Below, piece by piece: positions 13,501-24,500 of a stretch of 64,000 nucleotides of DNA (position 1 is its first letter; every line of letters starts with the position of its first letter). The position numbers and the translations under genes were made by a program. Below the pieces are notes generated by a model that saw only the letters and a program-made list of their open reading frames with translations, did not search any database and was not told where the DNA came from. Source of the stretch: Malus domestica (taxonomy: Eukaryota; Streptophyta; Magnoliopsida; Rosales; Rosaceae); assembly GCF_042453785.1 (NCBI RefSeq), contig NC_091677.1, forward strand, positions 5,303,501-5,367,500, in the 5' to 3' direction.

Positions 13501-15035
13501 CATCACCCCCTTCTTCCTTTTCCTTCTTCAAACCTCAACAAAAACCCAGTTCAGTAGCCCCAAAACGCACCGTTTCGGGCCTCAAAAACACTCAAGGAAG
13601 AAACAAGCTGCAGTTCTCTGCATGTAGAAGGTTTCTAATTGGTAAAGCTACTGCCTTTTTTAATTTTAACTTTTCTGGGTAATTGCAAATGTGCCATCTT
13701 TCTCTCATTTTTGCATTTTTTTAAAAAAAACATCGTTTGTGAAATCAGAAGCTTCAGAAATAAACACTACAGAATCCATATTTATTTTGTTTCTGATTTT
13801 TTATTTATTTATTTATTTTTTTTTTTGTGTTTTAGAAATAGAAAATGCTAAAATTTGGTAAATAATATCTCAAAACTTCAAAAGTTTCAGTTTTTGTTAA
13901 CCGGGTGTGTTATATGTTTCAACTCTAGGGTTGCAGTGGTGGGTTGGAACTTTATGGAGATAAGTTAAAGTCCAAGAGCTTTTAATTTTATACAAGTTGC
14001 TTACAATCTTAAGTTGTTCATGACTTATTTATCCAAGTATGGTCTGGATTTACATCTGCATCAAGCAAAAATGGCAATGTAGAATGTTTCCTTTGGCAAA
14101 TAATCTTTGTTTTCGCCTTTTCGGGCACGATTTCCAGTGATATGGATTAGCTTCTGTACTTAGTTTTTATGGTTAATGCAGATACGAAGTTCTGAATGTT
14201 GTTCATCGCCCCTCTTATCGACTTAAGATTGCGTTTTTAGAGGTTTGCGGTGACAGAAATGGATTGTTTTTATATGATTTGTGCTGATTTCGTTTAGCAA
14301 ATAGCTTTACAACTACACTAGCTTCAGTAGTTCTGTTAACAATCTTATATGGTTAATCCGATTTATTCCTTACCAAAAAAGTAAATGCATAAAGCCTGAT
14401 ATACTTGAAAGGGTGTTGGGGTAGAAATCAAGGGAGTTGCTATGTGATTATATTCTATATGCATTCAGGCGCACGTGTGCAAGCATGCTTGGACTAACAA
14501 GAGTACTGCTTTAATATCCTTCTCGCTCTCTCTTGTGAATTTTGTGGTTCATGGAAACTATGTTGACTTGAGGTGGTTGCTCGCCCAAATGGAAGGACTG
14601 ATGGGCATAAGGGGATTGATTTTTGTATGGTTATAATGTAAGTTTTCCTCGTGTGATTTGTGTTGGAAAATGATGGAAGGTCTTGAGGTGTTTGAGCTTC
14701 TGTGGGTCTATTTGACATGCTTTAGCTCCTCTTCGATTGATTTTTGACTGATGTTTCGATATGCTTTTCTTGATTTGTAGTTTATTGTGTGAATTTAAGA
14801 TTATATATTTTGTAATCTTGAATGTGAAACAGATAATTGCATCTGGAAATCAGCCAATATGGTGGACAACTCACTTGGAGTTCCAGGTTTTCCAGGAACT
14901 GCTCATCAATCGTTGGACTTTGCTTGTACATGCTAGTCAGTTCCCAGCTCCAACCGGCTCTCCAGCTCATTTGTGTGTTTACATATTTTAAGGAAGGCTC
15001 TATTTTCCTGTTTCAGAGTGTCTACGACTCTGACA
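13501..15035 (+). other. 5' leader of the WIYLD gene with a long leader intron
   Basis: A non-coding first exon is likely around 13500-13640, ending at a GT near TTCTAATTGGTAAAGC. An intron of about 1.4 kb closes at TGTTTCAG (ending 15016), 20 bases before the ATG at 15036. The intron is T-rich, as expected. It contains a partial copy of an RPOT2 exon (14833-14886). The exact transcription start and donor site are inferred only. Confidence 0.5.
14833..14886 (+). pseudogene. Duplicated fragment of RPOT2 exon 15
   Basis: These 54 bases match the start of RPOT2 exon 15 (11219-11273) with about 8 differences including one deleted base, roughly 85 % identity. The match extends a little into the preceding intron (ATCTTGA...CAGATAATTGC). 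The 1-base deletion breaks the frame, and the following sequence does not continue the polymerase. It is a relic of a partial duplication sitting in the leader intron of the neighbour gene. Confidence 0.8.
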
Positions 15036-15527
15036 ATGGCCCCAAGACCAAGAGGACGACCCAGGAAGCGCAATACTCGAATGTGTGCTGCGATTGATGC
15101 TATGAAACCCATGGGTTTTTCGGAGAATTTAGTTTGTGATACAGTGAAAGAACTACTGGAAGTTTATGGGGAAGATGGTGATACAACCGGATGGCCCTTT
15201 ATCGAAGAAGGTGCTTACTCCCTCCTGATTGAAACAATTCTTGAGAAACAAGGCGGTTCTGAAAACAAGGATGCTTCTCTTCTGGATGATGCAGGAAGTG
15301 GAAATGGCGTCGAAGCGTCAGCAGCTAAGCTCTCAATCACAGTTTTTTGCCCGGATAGTGTTGCACCGCGGAGGCTTAGACCTTTGTACGGCTGGATTTG
15401 TAGGGTTGGTGATGATGATAATAAGCTACCTGTGGAACTAGCACCGGTTCCGTCGTTGGAGTTTGTTGCCGCTTTATTGCACAGATGGGAGAAGAAAGTG
15501 CAAGTCAAGGTGGAATGTGAGGCCTGA
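15036..15527 (+). CDS. AT-hook and WIYLD-domain protein
   Basis: Single coding exon, 163 aa. Residues 1-12 (MAPRPRGRPRKR) contain a canonical AT-hook core, PRGRPRKR, which binds the minor groove of AT-rich DNA. Residues about 16-70 match the plant WIYLD domain, a three-helix module first described at the N-terminus of SUVR-type SET-domain histone methyltransferases: the AIDAMKPMGF start and the WPFIEEGAYSLLIETIL end are diagnostic. Unlike SUVR1/2/4, no SET or pre-SET domain follows; the rest is about 90 residues with no fold I recognise. The start was chosen because the AT-hook begins there and because the leader-intron acceptor lies 20 bases upstream; an in-frame Met at 14973 falls inside the presumed intron. 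A small nuclear chromatin-associated protein is the reasonable inference. Confidence 0.82.
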   Translation: MAPRPRGRPRKRNTRMCAAIDAMKPMGFSENLVCDTVKELLEVYGEDGDTTGWPFIEEGAYSLLIETILEKQGGSENKDASLLDDAGSGNGVEASAAKLSITVFCPDSVAPRRLRPLYGWICRVGDDDNKLPVELAPVPSLEFVAALLHRWEKKVQVKVECEA

Positions 15528-16253
15528 AGATATGTGAATTCCGTTACTCTCGTATATTGAAGATTTGCCTTGTCAATTTTAGGTTTAAAAGAGCATTTGG
15601 TGATCCAAAAGCGCTTTTAATTATTTGAAAGAACTTTCAAAAGCACTTCCAAACAAGCCAGAGGGACCGAAATAGCCAAGGATTTGATCGGACCAATTTT
15701 TCGCCAACGTTTTCTTTGAAACTAGAAAGTGCAACAGTAATTCAGATATATCTAACGTTTCCAAGCGTTTTTCTAAAAGAAATAATTGGATTTTCAAACA
15801 AAATTTTATTATGCTTCTCATAAAAGCATTTTTTAGAAGTACTTTCTACATAAGCAATCACAAACGTTCCAAGGTTTGCGGAAACCTCATTTTCAAATGT
15901 CATTCACTTCATAAGATTTTACAAATTGTTCCCAAACTCGTGAACCAAAACACAATATTTAATCCAGCTTACTCCTCTCTAGCAAATTACCAATATACAA
16001 GAATAAATCGTAATCAGAATTCAACTTCATAACCAATAAACACGACAATAATCCGTGCTTAATAAACACATAAAAAATCCATAATTAATATCCAACTCCA
16101 TAATTAATAAACACGGAAATAATTTGTGCTTAGTAAATGTAAAAATAATCTGTAATCGATTCAACTTTTTTTTTTTGTACAACGAATATATTTTACATTA
16201 AGGAGAATGGGAAGTTCGGTTAAACCACATAATTAACAACCTAATTTGGTATC
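15528..16253. other. Intergenic DNA with a degenerate fold-back element
   Basis: No gene. From about 15588 to 15860 the sequence has AAAAGCGCTTTT-like motifs and GCACTTCCAAACAAG / GTTTCCAAGCG ends typical of rosaceous hAT-type MITEs, but the ends pair poorly. The remainder is AT-rich up to the left LTR of the big retrotransposon. Confidence 0.45.
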
Positions 16254-17214
16254 TGTTTGCACTCAAAATATACCAATTTTTTCTTATTTGGGCAATTTGG
16301 GTAAAATATGGTATTTAAAGGATTAATATGCAAGAAAACTAACTTGGAAATATATTTGGCTACAAGGGGGGGTGGGGTTGGCACTATAATATTGTTTTTC
16401 CCATTTGTTTGGGTGGTAGAGGTTTGTCAAGACTTTGTTTAATCAAGATACATGCATGTATTGCAAGTGGATGGGAGAGCTTTCGGGCAAGAATGTGTAG
16501 TGAAAGAAGCTAGTTTGCTTCTTTTAATTATTTTATTGCAAGTGGGGAAACATGTGCTAAAAACATGTGGTGGAGATGCAAGCTTCCCTTTTAATATTGT
16601 TTCTACATGCAAGTTGGCAAATGCAAATGCAAGCTGCCCAAGCTTCTTTCGGGCAGCTACAAAGATCTCAGCAAGGGGACTCTTCCAGACCTCTATATAA
16701 AGAAGCAGATGGAGAAGGATTATAGACACTCAAAACAACCAATCAAAACTCTACTCAAATTAGCTCATCAGCTTCCTTGTAGACATTTATTTTTAGCCAA
16801 GCATCCTTTGCTTTTCTTGTTTATTAGCTCTGCTACTCACTTGTAGTATCGATCTTATTTGTAGCTTTTATGTACAACCCTCTTTCATCCATTTAATCTA
16901 CAAGCAATTTGCAATATTAGTCACTTTCCTCTGTCATTTATATTTCCAAGCAACCTTGTCATTTACATATTGTTCTATCTCTTCATATAAGTAAAGTCCT
17001 TATTTTTAAGGCAAACAAAGAACCTTAATTTGAGTAACTCCCACTCAATGGCACAATCTCTTGGTTCGAAGTCAAACTCAGGCGCAACCTCAATCATTCA
17101 AATCCCGTCTACTACCGGCATCTAGTAGTGGCACGCCCGCACCCCACCAATCTCGTATGTGAGCAAATCCCCGGCATGCCTGCAAGGCACCATGGCGGAT
17201 TTAGGAAGCGAACA
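16254..17214 (+). repeat. Left LTR of outer retrotransposon
   Basis: 961 bp. It contains a good TATA box (CTCTATATAAAG around 16691) and therefore probably the promoter. It also contains GCTGCCC...GGGCAGC at about 16637-16662, a perfect 7-bp stem around a short loop. Compared with the right LTR it differs by roughly 4 % in the first half (by eye), many of the changes being G-to-A or C-to-T, so the element is clearly older than the nested copia. Confidence 0.9.
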
Positions 17215-17256
17215 TATTTTGGCACGCCCGGTGGGATCCTTATATAGAGTTAGATT

Positions 17257-18210
17257 ATGAACAATCCTTATGTTCATGATTTTTCTCAATATGCTTTTTC
17301 GGAGTATGAGGAGGATGACGGTGTTGAAGAGCGCCCAAGCTATGGCTATCACATAGAGCCAACCTATGAGTTGCCAACTTATGGGTACATGGCTGAAGAG
17401 TACTCAAGTCCCATGGAACATGATTGTTGGCCAACTAATGGCCATCAAATAAATAATAATCTTGAAGATTGGCCAACCTATGGCTATGATGAAGGTTATT
17501 ATTCTTTTGAAGACAAACGCATTCATGAATACTATGATAGGCCAACAAATGGCTTTGAGTATCAAAATGCTTCCAATGAGTACATAGAGCCAATATATGA
17601 GATGCCAACTCATGATCATCCGGATGAAAAGCTCTACAAAGAGGATGTGGGCAAATTAGAGAAGGTGTCCAAACTCCATATGGCAAGCATCGAATATGGT
17701 GTAGAGGTGACTAAGTGTTTTAAAAAGGTGGAGGAAAGGTATACAACTTTTGGAGAAACTTTGAGAAAGTTGATAGATCAAATGTGTCAAATCCCTTCTA
17801 CAAAGCACACTCGCCCTACTACAACCAAGGAAGAACAAATCGAACACATTGATGAAGGCCAAACAATGGCCCCACCCAATGAAAAATCCATGAAAATGGA
17901 TATGGTTGTAGAAGACCAAGCCGTTGTAGGCCAAACACCAACGCTCGGGGGGCTCGAACTCACACCTCATGTGGAGCCTGAAGAAGAAGAAAATAGCTCC
18001 TACACTCCTCCCCGCCAACATAAGCATGTCATCCAAACTGAGATCTCAAGGAGGACAAAGCTTGGGGTCAAACATGGATGGCCACCTCCTATGGTTCCCA
18101 AGCTATATGGCATGGCCAGTTTAAATGATGGATTTGATCTCTCTACACTCAATTTTAAAAGAGAAAAAGATTTGAGTGTTAAGAGATATCTGGGCAGTCA
18201 AGGGGCTTGA
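17257..18210 (+). CDS. Unknown 317-aa ORF of the outer retrotransposon
   Basis: Open frame directly after the left LTR, in the position usually held by gag. I do not recognise the family. The first 130 residues are rich in Tyr, Glu and Pro and repeat a (W/R/L)PT(Y/N)G(Y/F) motif about six times, spaced 18-30 residues. A helical, Glu/Lys-rich middle follows (about 135-180), then a C-terminal part with WPPPMVPKLYG. There is no zinc knuckle and no catalytic motif. The frame is intact in a decayed setting, so it may be functional in trans or may be recently lost; a diverged Gag-like particle protein is only a guess. Confidence 0.55.
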   Translation: MNNPYVHDFSQYAFSEYEEDDGVEERPSYGYHIEPTYELPTYGYMAEEYSSPMEHDCWPTNGHQINNNLEDWPTYGYDEGYYSFEDKRIHEYYDRPTNGFEYQNASNEYIEPIYEMPTHDHPDEKLYKEDVGKLEKVSKLHMASIEYGVEVTKCFKKVEERYTTFGETLRKLIDQMCQIPSTKHTRPTTTKEEQIEHIDEGQTMAPPNEKSMKMDMVVEDQAVVGQTPTLGGLELTPHVEPEEEENSSYTPPRQHKHVIQTEISRRTKLGVKHGWPPPMVPKLYGMASLNDGFDLSTLNFKREKDLSVKRYLGSQGA

Positions 18211-18212
18211 CC

Positions 18213-19860
18213 AATGAGTCCGAGTTGTTGTTTCCTCTTTTGCCCGAAGTGGGTTTCCACTCTTTCTTTTCTTTCTCCTTTCTCTCCTTTCTCCTTTCTT
18301 TCTTCTTTCCTTTTCTCACTTTTTGCTTTCTTGTCTGAAAAGACCTTTCTTTTGTTTACTTGCTTTTTGATTTCAAAAAAGAATAAAACACAGAAAACAG
18401 GAGAAAAGCTGAAAAGAAAAATATAAAAAAAGAAAAAAATGTGCACCCCTTTTTCTCCTACTTTGCCTGAATGGGCTTGTTATATATATATATATATATA
18501 TATATGTATTATATTGTATTATAGTTTTGAGAGTCATTCAAAGAAAAAAAAAAAAAAATCTGGGCAGTTTGCCCGAATAAACTGTGTACCAGTTTGCCCG
18601 ACTTGGGCTTTCTTTTCCTTTGTTTGAATTGCCCAAAAGGGCTTTGTCCTTTTTCTTGTTTTGGTTCCCTGACAGGCTTTCCCTTTTATTTACTTTTTTC
18701 TTTCAGCTTGCCCGACAGGGCCTTTAATTTCCCATTTATGTTGCCCGACTAAGGGCTTTCTTTTTGTTGTTTTGGTTCACCCAAAAGGGCTTTGTTTTTG
18801 TTCTTTATGTTTTACTGTTTTAGTAGCCTGACAATTCTTTCTTTTTTGTTTTTATTTCCACTTGCCCGAAATGGCTGTGTTTTCTTTGTTTGTTTCTTAC
18901 GTTGTTACAAAGAAAAAGATATAAAAATTAAAAATTCCAAAATCACAAAAACACTTTGCTTTCTTGCTTTTGTTTTTATTTCTTGCTTTCTTTGCTTTCT
19001 GGGGGGCTTTATTCCTCTATTTCTTTGTTTCTTTTTGGGTTATGTGATGTACAGAAAAAACAGAAAATATAAAGAGTTGGGCAGTTTGTGAGTAGCCATT
19101 TTTACCCTTCTTCCCACTTTTCTCTTATCCAATGGATGTATTTGGCCCGAACCCGAAAGCTGAAAAACCATCAACAACAGCAGCAAGATATTCATATTTT
19201 TTCTACCATTAGTTGTCAAGGACCTATCAGCTACCAGTTTTAATAGGTGAAAAGTAGAGGAGTGAAGCCTCGTTTGGGTTTGAGTTCTCAAAATAGATTA
19301 AACCATGGAGGTTGGATGGTGGGTGCAGAAAATTGTTTTTACAATTTGCCTGAATGCTTGATAAAAGTATGTTGCTGTTGCCCGAGGAAGCTACAATCTT
19401 GCCCGATGGGCAGGACATCTTTTTTGCTGCAATTTGTTTAGATGTTGTCAATTAGACATGGGGCCCCATGTTTGATCTGGCAAACGTATTTGGAGTGCTC
19501 GTGCCATAGCTACGCCTGAAAGAGATGCTGGAAATTGCACCAACTCCTCCAACAAACCTGTCAATGGCTTCCTAACCCAAAAATTGCTTAAATGGTGGAC
19601 AAAACAAGCTACTGTGAGAAACAAGTCAACCAACAACATTGTAGCTCACAGTTGCCCGTCGTTACCTTCCAACATACATCCAACATAGCAGCCGCAGCTT
19701 CGAAGCCAACCACTACACTTCAGCCTTCATCTTCAAACTCACCACTGGTTGGGGGAAGTGGGCAGAAATTTACTTTTGCAGCTTACCCAAATGCCCCGAC
19801 AGGACTTTGTTTGCATTTGCCTAATGCTTCCTCCCAATATTACATATCTTCTTGTCGGCG
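18213..19860 (+). other. Non-coding interior of outer element with repeated GCCC-loop-GGGC hairpin motif
   Basis: T-rich sequence with no credible ORF. It carries many degenerate copies of a motif TTGCCCGAnnnGGGCTTT, for example near 18465, 18595, 18631, 18707, 18741, 18778 and 19394. Each copy can form a 4-bp GCCC/GGGC stem, several with a GAAA or CAAAAG loop. A (TA)n microsatellite lies at about 18481-18505. The 19100-19860 part also has open frames that I cannot assign. Confidence 0.7.
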
Positions 19861-19879
19861 AAGTCTGGGCTCTGAGGCA

Positions 19880-20390
19880 AGGTCAGAAAACAAGATGTGT
19901 TTCGATTATAAATGCAAAGAACCAGATTTGATCAACGGCTACATATGGGATCTTTCTCTGCATCGATTGATTCGGTCGTTCATTGTAGTCTCGGCGTTCA
20001 TATCAAGCTTTGTTAAATCTACAAATTGAGACTTGTGGACTCTTAAGCAGCTGAGAACGATGAGCTTCGGGGAAACGACTATGCACAAGAAAATTGGGAT
20101 AGTTGGGGGCTCGGTGCTCACAGGCTTACTACAAAGACAAATGAAAACTTGTACAATCAGAAACCTGAAAATCCAGTCGTCCTAGTACCAGCATCGTCCT
20201 CAACTAACAGTACTCCAACAGCTTGATCATCATTTGCATCTCGATTTTTGAATTTTGGGATGGACAGTAACTTCCCCAAGAGAACTATTTCAAAATACCT
20301 CAGGAGTTCAAAATCAGAAGTCTGATGAAGCAAGAAAGAAATTCACAAATGCAGAATCTATCCCTTCCGCACAAATTTCTGGGTGACCAA
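19880..20390 (+). pseudogene. Captured ArfGAP (AGD8/9/10-like) fragment, 5' part
   Basis: Translation in shifting frames gives the order of a plant ArfGAP: SENKMCFD (start of the zinc finger), ATYGIFLCID, a decayed SLGVH segment, SFVKSTN, QLRTMSFG, then LGAHRLTTK, NENLYNQKPE, SSFASRF, FGMDS and DEARKKFTNA, and finally the SAQ..GDQ region at the insertion point of the nested copia. Several zinc-ligand Cys codons are lost, and in-frame stops and at least three frameshifts are present. No introns are present across a long stretch, so the source was probably an mRNA. It continues at 26712 beyond the nested element. Confidence 0.78.
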
Positions 20391-20843
20391 TGTTAGAGTA
20401 TGAGTATGATTCCTACATGTTTTGGGATAATTAACATTATCATAAAAGAAGTCTTAGTCAGCAAGAGAAATCCTATTGTGACTGGGATATTGAGAACTCT
20501 TGTGTATGCACATAAAAGGACTCATATTCCTTATTGGATTGTAATAGGGCAATCGATATGCTTAGTATATATACATAAGCCACTGCTCTCACAAATAACG
20601 CTCTCATCTTGGTACCAATAACCTATTCTTGGGAGAGCATTAAGATTTGCAGAGAGGAGAAGGGTTGTGTAAGTGCTGCGATGGCTTCTTCATCAAGCAG
20701 CATGTCTGCAGGTTAGTACCTTTTGATACTGTGTTTATATTTAGTTTTCATTCTTCATTAATGTTGTGATTTGATCACTTGATTCAATTCGGTTCATGGG
20801 AAGAGATTGTTTTAGGATTTGATGTCTCTGAGTTCTTCTAACA
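20391..20843 (+). repeat. 5' LTR of young copia
   Basis: Begins TGTTAGAG, ends TTCTAACA. A TATA box (AGTATATATACA) lies at about 20565-20575, placing transcription start near 20600. Downstream in the LTR are an ATG at 20681 and a splice-donor-like CAG|GTTAGT at 20711/20712. Confidence 0.95.
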
Positions 20844-21533
20844 TGTGGTATCAGAGCCAAAATAAATCTTGTGATTAAATTCAAGCCTACAGACACGAAC
20901 TGCAATTGAAGAAACTGGCTTTTACGTTTGTTGTTTTTCCCTTATAAACGACGCCGTTTTTGGACTTTAAAAAAAAAAAACGGCGTATTGACCGTTGGTA
21001 TTCCGTAAAGAAAGAAATTCTTCACAAAACACCTGGGTTTTGTATTCGACTTATCGGCTCTTCGAAACAGATCCAAGAAATAATCGAAGAAACACATCTC
21101 TTTTAGATTCATGTTTCAACTTTTACATTCCGCTGCGTGATTTCTTGAATCGTGAATTTAAGGTAATTCTTAACAAGAGTTATTCGATTCTTGAGAGTGA
21201 TTAATGAAGAATATAGTGTTCTGTAATTCGTTCAATAGTAGTTAAATGTTGAAAATTTGAATTTATGCATAATTATTCTGCAAAGATTAACCGATTTATT
21301 TTGTTTATTGTGTTGATCTATTGAAATTCGGAAAATACCGTGAGTTGTGAATCTGCAGAATTCAATGTGATCATCACTGTAGGGTTGTTTGATCTATATA
21401 TGCTTTTCGAATTCAAAGAAAAGTCTGTATATATGACTAAATTGATTCATTACAGTGATGTGCTTAGTAATTGTAGACTGAAATCAGGAACTTATAGTTC
21501 TTTTTTTGTGATTTCATTTTGACATGTCTGCAG
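20681..21533 (+). promoter_or_regulatory. Putative LTR-encoded start codon and leader intron of the copia
   Basis: The LTR contains ATG at 20681 followed by MASSSSSMSAG and a stop, an 11-codon frame. A donor CAG|GTTAGT follows Gly's first base (exon end 20711). The gag ATG at 21524 is part of ATGTCTGCAG|TACC, preceded by a long T-rich tract, an excellent acceptor. Removing 20712-21533 (822 bases) joins the LTR frame to gag exactly in phase, giving MASSSSSMSAVPLK. The same ten bases ATGTCTGCAG occur at both borders. This is prediction only; no transcript evidence is available. Confidence 0.5.
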
Positions 21534-24500
21534 TACCTCTAAAGACTCTCAACCTTGCTAGTGTTCCTATTCTCACTGGGGGTAGTAACTATAAAAGATG
21601 GAGGCGTGAAATTGGTCTGTTGCTTACTCTTAATGAGTTTGATATAGCACTAGATACGCCTAGACCATCACCATTGACCGACAAAAGTACCAAAACAGAG
21701 AAGGCTGAGTTTGAAAGGTGGACTAGGGCCAACAAAATTGCGTTATCCATCCTTGAAAGTGGGATGACAGATACTGTTAGAGGGGGAATCAAGAAGCATG
21801 ATCTTGCTCGTGATTATCTTCAGGCAATTGAGAATAAGTTTAAAGAATCTGAGAAGGCAGAGATCAGTCAATATATGTCTGTCTTGACAACCTACAAGAT
21901 TGAAGGTAATGCATCCATTAGAGATCACATTATGAAGATGTCGGATGCAGCAGAGAAACTCAATTCCATGGAGGTCAATATCGGGGAAAAACAACTGGTT
22001 TTTATGATACTGCAAGCTCTTCCAGCGAAGTATAGCCAGTTGAAAGTGTCATACAACACTCAAGATAAGACTTGGACTGTGGATGAGTTAATTGCTCAAT
22101 GTGTGCAAGAGGAAACTCGGCAGAGGCAAGAGAAAAGGAGAGAAACAGAAGATGTGAACCTAGTGCATGCTGGAAATCAGGAGACCAATATTGCTTCTGG
22201 TAAGGTTTCCAAATTCTCTAATCATACCAATAAGTCTGCTAAATCTGCAAAATACTCAAAACCCTCTAAATCTAACAAACTTAATGTGAAAGATGTGACG
22301 AAAATTAGATGTCATCACTGCAAACTCAAAGGTCATTATAGAAAGGATTGTGAAACATTCAAGGATTGGCTAAGGAGTAAAGGAAGAACAAATGTCTATG
22401 TTTGTGTAGAATCAAATTTGATTGAAATTCCTGCCAATTCTTGGTGGTTTGACACAGGGTGTTCAGTTCACATCACAAACACATTACATGGATTTGAAAA
22501 ACAAAAACACACTTATAAAGACTCTTATAATGTTTTTGTGGGGAATGGGACAAAAGTAGGTGTTGAGGCAATTGGGGTTGTGAAACTAAAAATGAAATCA
22601 GGTTTTGTTCTTCATTTAAAAGATGTTCTTTATGTTCCAGATATGAGAAGAAGTCTGATTTCTGCATCAAAATTGGTCAAACAAGGTTTCGGTTTTCTTT
22701 GTGATGATTCATGCATAAAATTTTTCCAGAAAAACAAAATGAATTCCTTACTTTGGACAGCTATTTTGCATGATGAATTGTGGGAAATAGACTACATATT
22801 TGAAAAACCATCCCTTGTTTTGAGTACTACTGCTAAACGCATGCATGAATCAGAGACTTCATATAGTTTATGGCATAAGAGACTAGGTCACATTTCAAAA
22901 GAAAGAGTTTTACAATTAGCTAAGGCAAACTTGATTCCTGCACTTGATTTCAAAAATGCAAAAGAGTGTGTTGATTGTGTGAAAGGAAAGCTGACAAATA
23001 TCAGAAACTTTGAAGCAAAAAGGAGTAAAAATCTTCTTGAGATTGTACATACTGATGTTTGTGGTCCTTTTCCTGTTAAGACCATATGTGGGAATAGCTA
23101 TTTTGTGAATTTCATTGATGATTTCTCTAGATATGGTTCTACTTTTCTCATTAGTGAAAAATCAGCCGTACTTGAATGTTTTAAAATCTTTAAGACTGAA
23201 GTTGAGATGCAGTTGAATAGACAAATTAAAATTGTTAGATCAGATAGAGGGGGAGAGTATTTTGGCAGGTACACTGAAGCTGGACAACAGAAGGGTCATT
23301 TTGCAATATATCTTCAGCAACAAGGCATTGTGGCGCAATATACTACACCAGGGACACCACAGCAAAATGGTGTTTCAGAAAGGAGAAATAGAACCTTAAT
23401 TGGGATGGTTCGAAGTATGATTTCAAGATCGAAACTGCCTAGTTTTCTCTGGGGTGAAGCACTCAAGACTGCCAATTACATTTTGAACCGAGTACCTACT
23501 AAGTCTGTGAAGGGAACACCTTTTGAAGTTTGGACAGGTAGACAGCCTAGCTTTGGGCATTTCCATATATGGGGCTGCAAGTCTGAGGGCCGATTTTATA
23601 ATCCGAATGAAAGGAAGTTAGATGCCAGAACGACAACTTGTTACTTTATTGGATATTCTGAGAAATCCAAGGGCTATAAATTCTATTGTCCACAGGCTTA
23701 TTCTCGGATTCAAGAAACTAATAATGCTGTGTTCATTGAAGACCAAGATGTTGCAGATATGGTGGTTGAACCTTTTGAATTTGAAGAACTTGCCCAAACA
23801 AATGATGATGCTGCAACAAATGACTGTCTGCAGATTCCAATTTTCTCAAACATACCATCTGCAATTAGAGATGAAGACACTGAGATGACTGAAAATGAGA
23901 TGCAGCCTGTTGCTGAGGATAATCCTGCATCTATGTCTGAAGAAATTCAAGAACTCAATGATCAACCTGAACAGCAACCTGTGAGACACTCAACAAGAGT
24001 GAAAAAATCGACTCTTTCAAATGACTATGTCTACCTCCAGGAGCATGAATTCGATCTAGGAGACATTGATGATCCACTGACCTATTCTCAAGCAATGACA
24101 AGTCCACAAGTTGTGTTATGGAAGAAGGCTATGGAAGAAGAATTAGAATCCATGTCCAAAAACAATGTTTGGACTTTGGTGGAATCTGATTCTAAGACTA
24201 AACCAATAGGTTGCAAGTGGGTTTACAAAACCAAGAGAGATGCTCAAGGGAGAATTGAAAGATACAAGGCTCGGCTCGTAGCAAAGGGATTTACACAGAA
24301 GGAAGGGGTTGATTTTAGTGATACTTTTTCCCCAGTTTCTTCAAAGGACTCTATGCGGATAGTTATGGCCTTAACAGCCTACTTTGATCTTGAATTACAT
24401 CAAATGGATGTAAAAACAGCTTTCCTCAATGGTGAATTAGAAGAAACTATACATATGAAGCAGCCACCTGGATTCATTGAAAGGGGGAAGGATAGTTTGG

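Noticed and set aside
17656-18036. 126-aa - strand frame
   Set aside because: Antisense shadow of the 317-aa ORF of the outer element.
20846-20858. tRNA-like sequence
   Set aside because: It is the copia primer-binding site complementary to a tRNA 3' end, not a tRNA gene; no cloverleaf can be drawn around it.
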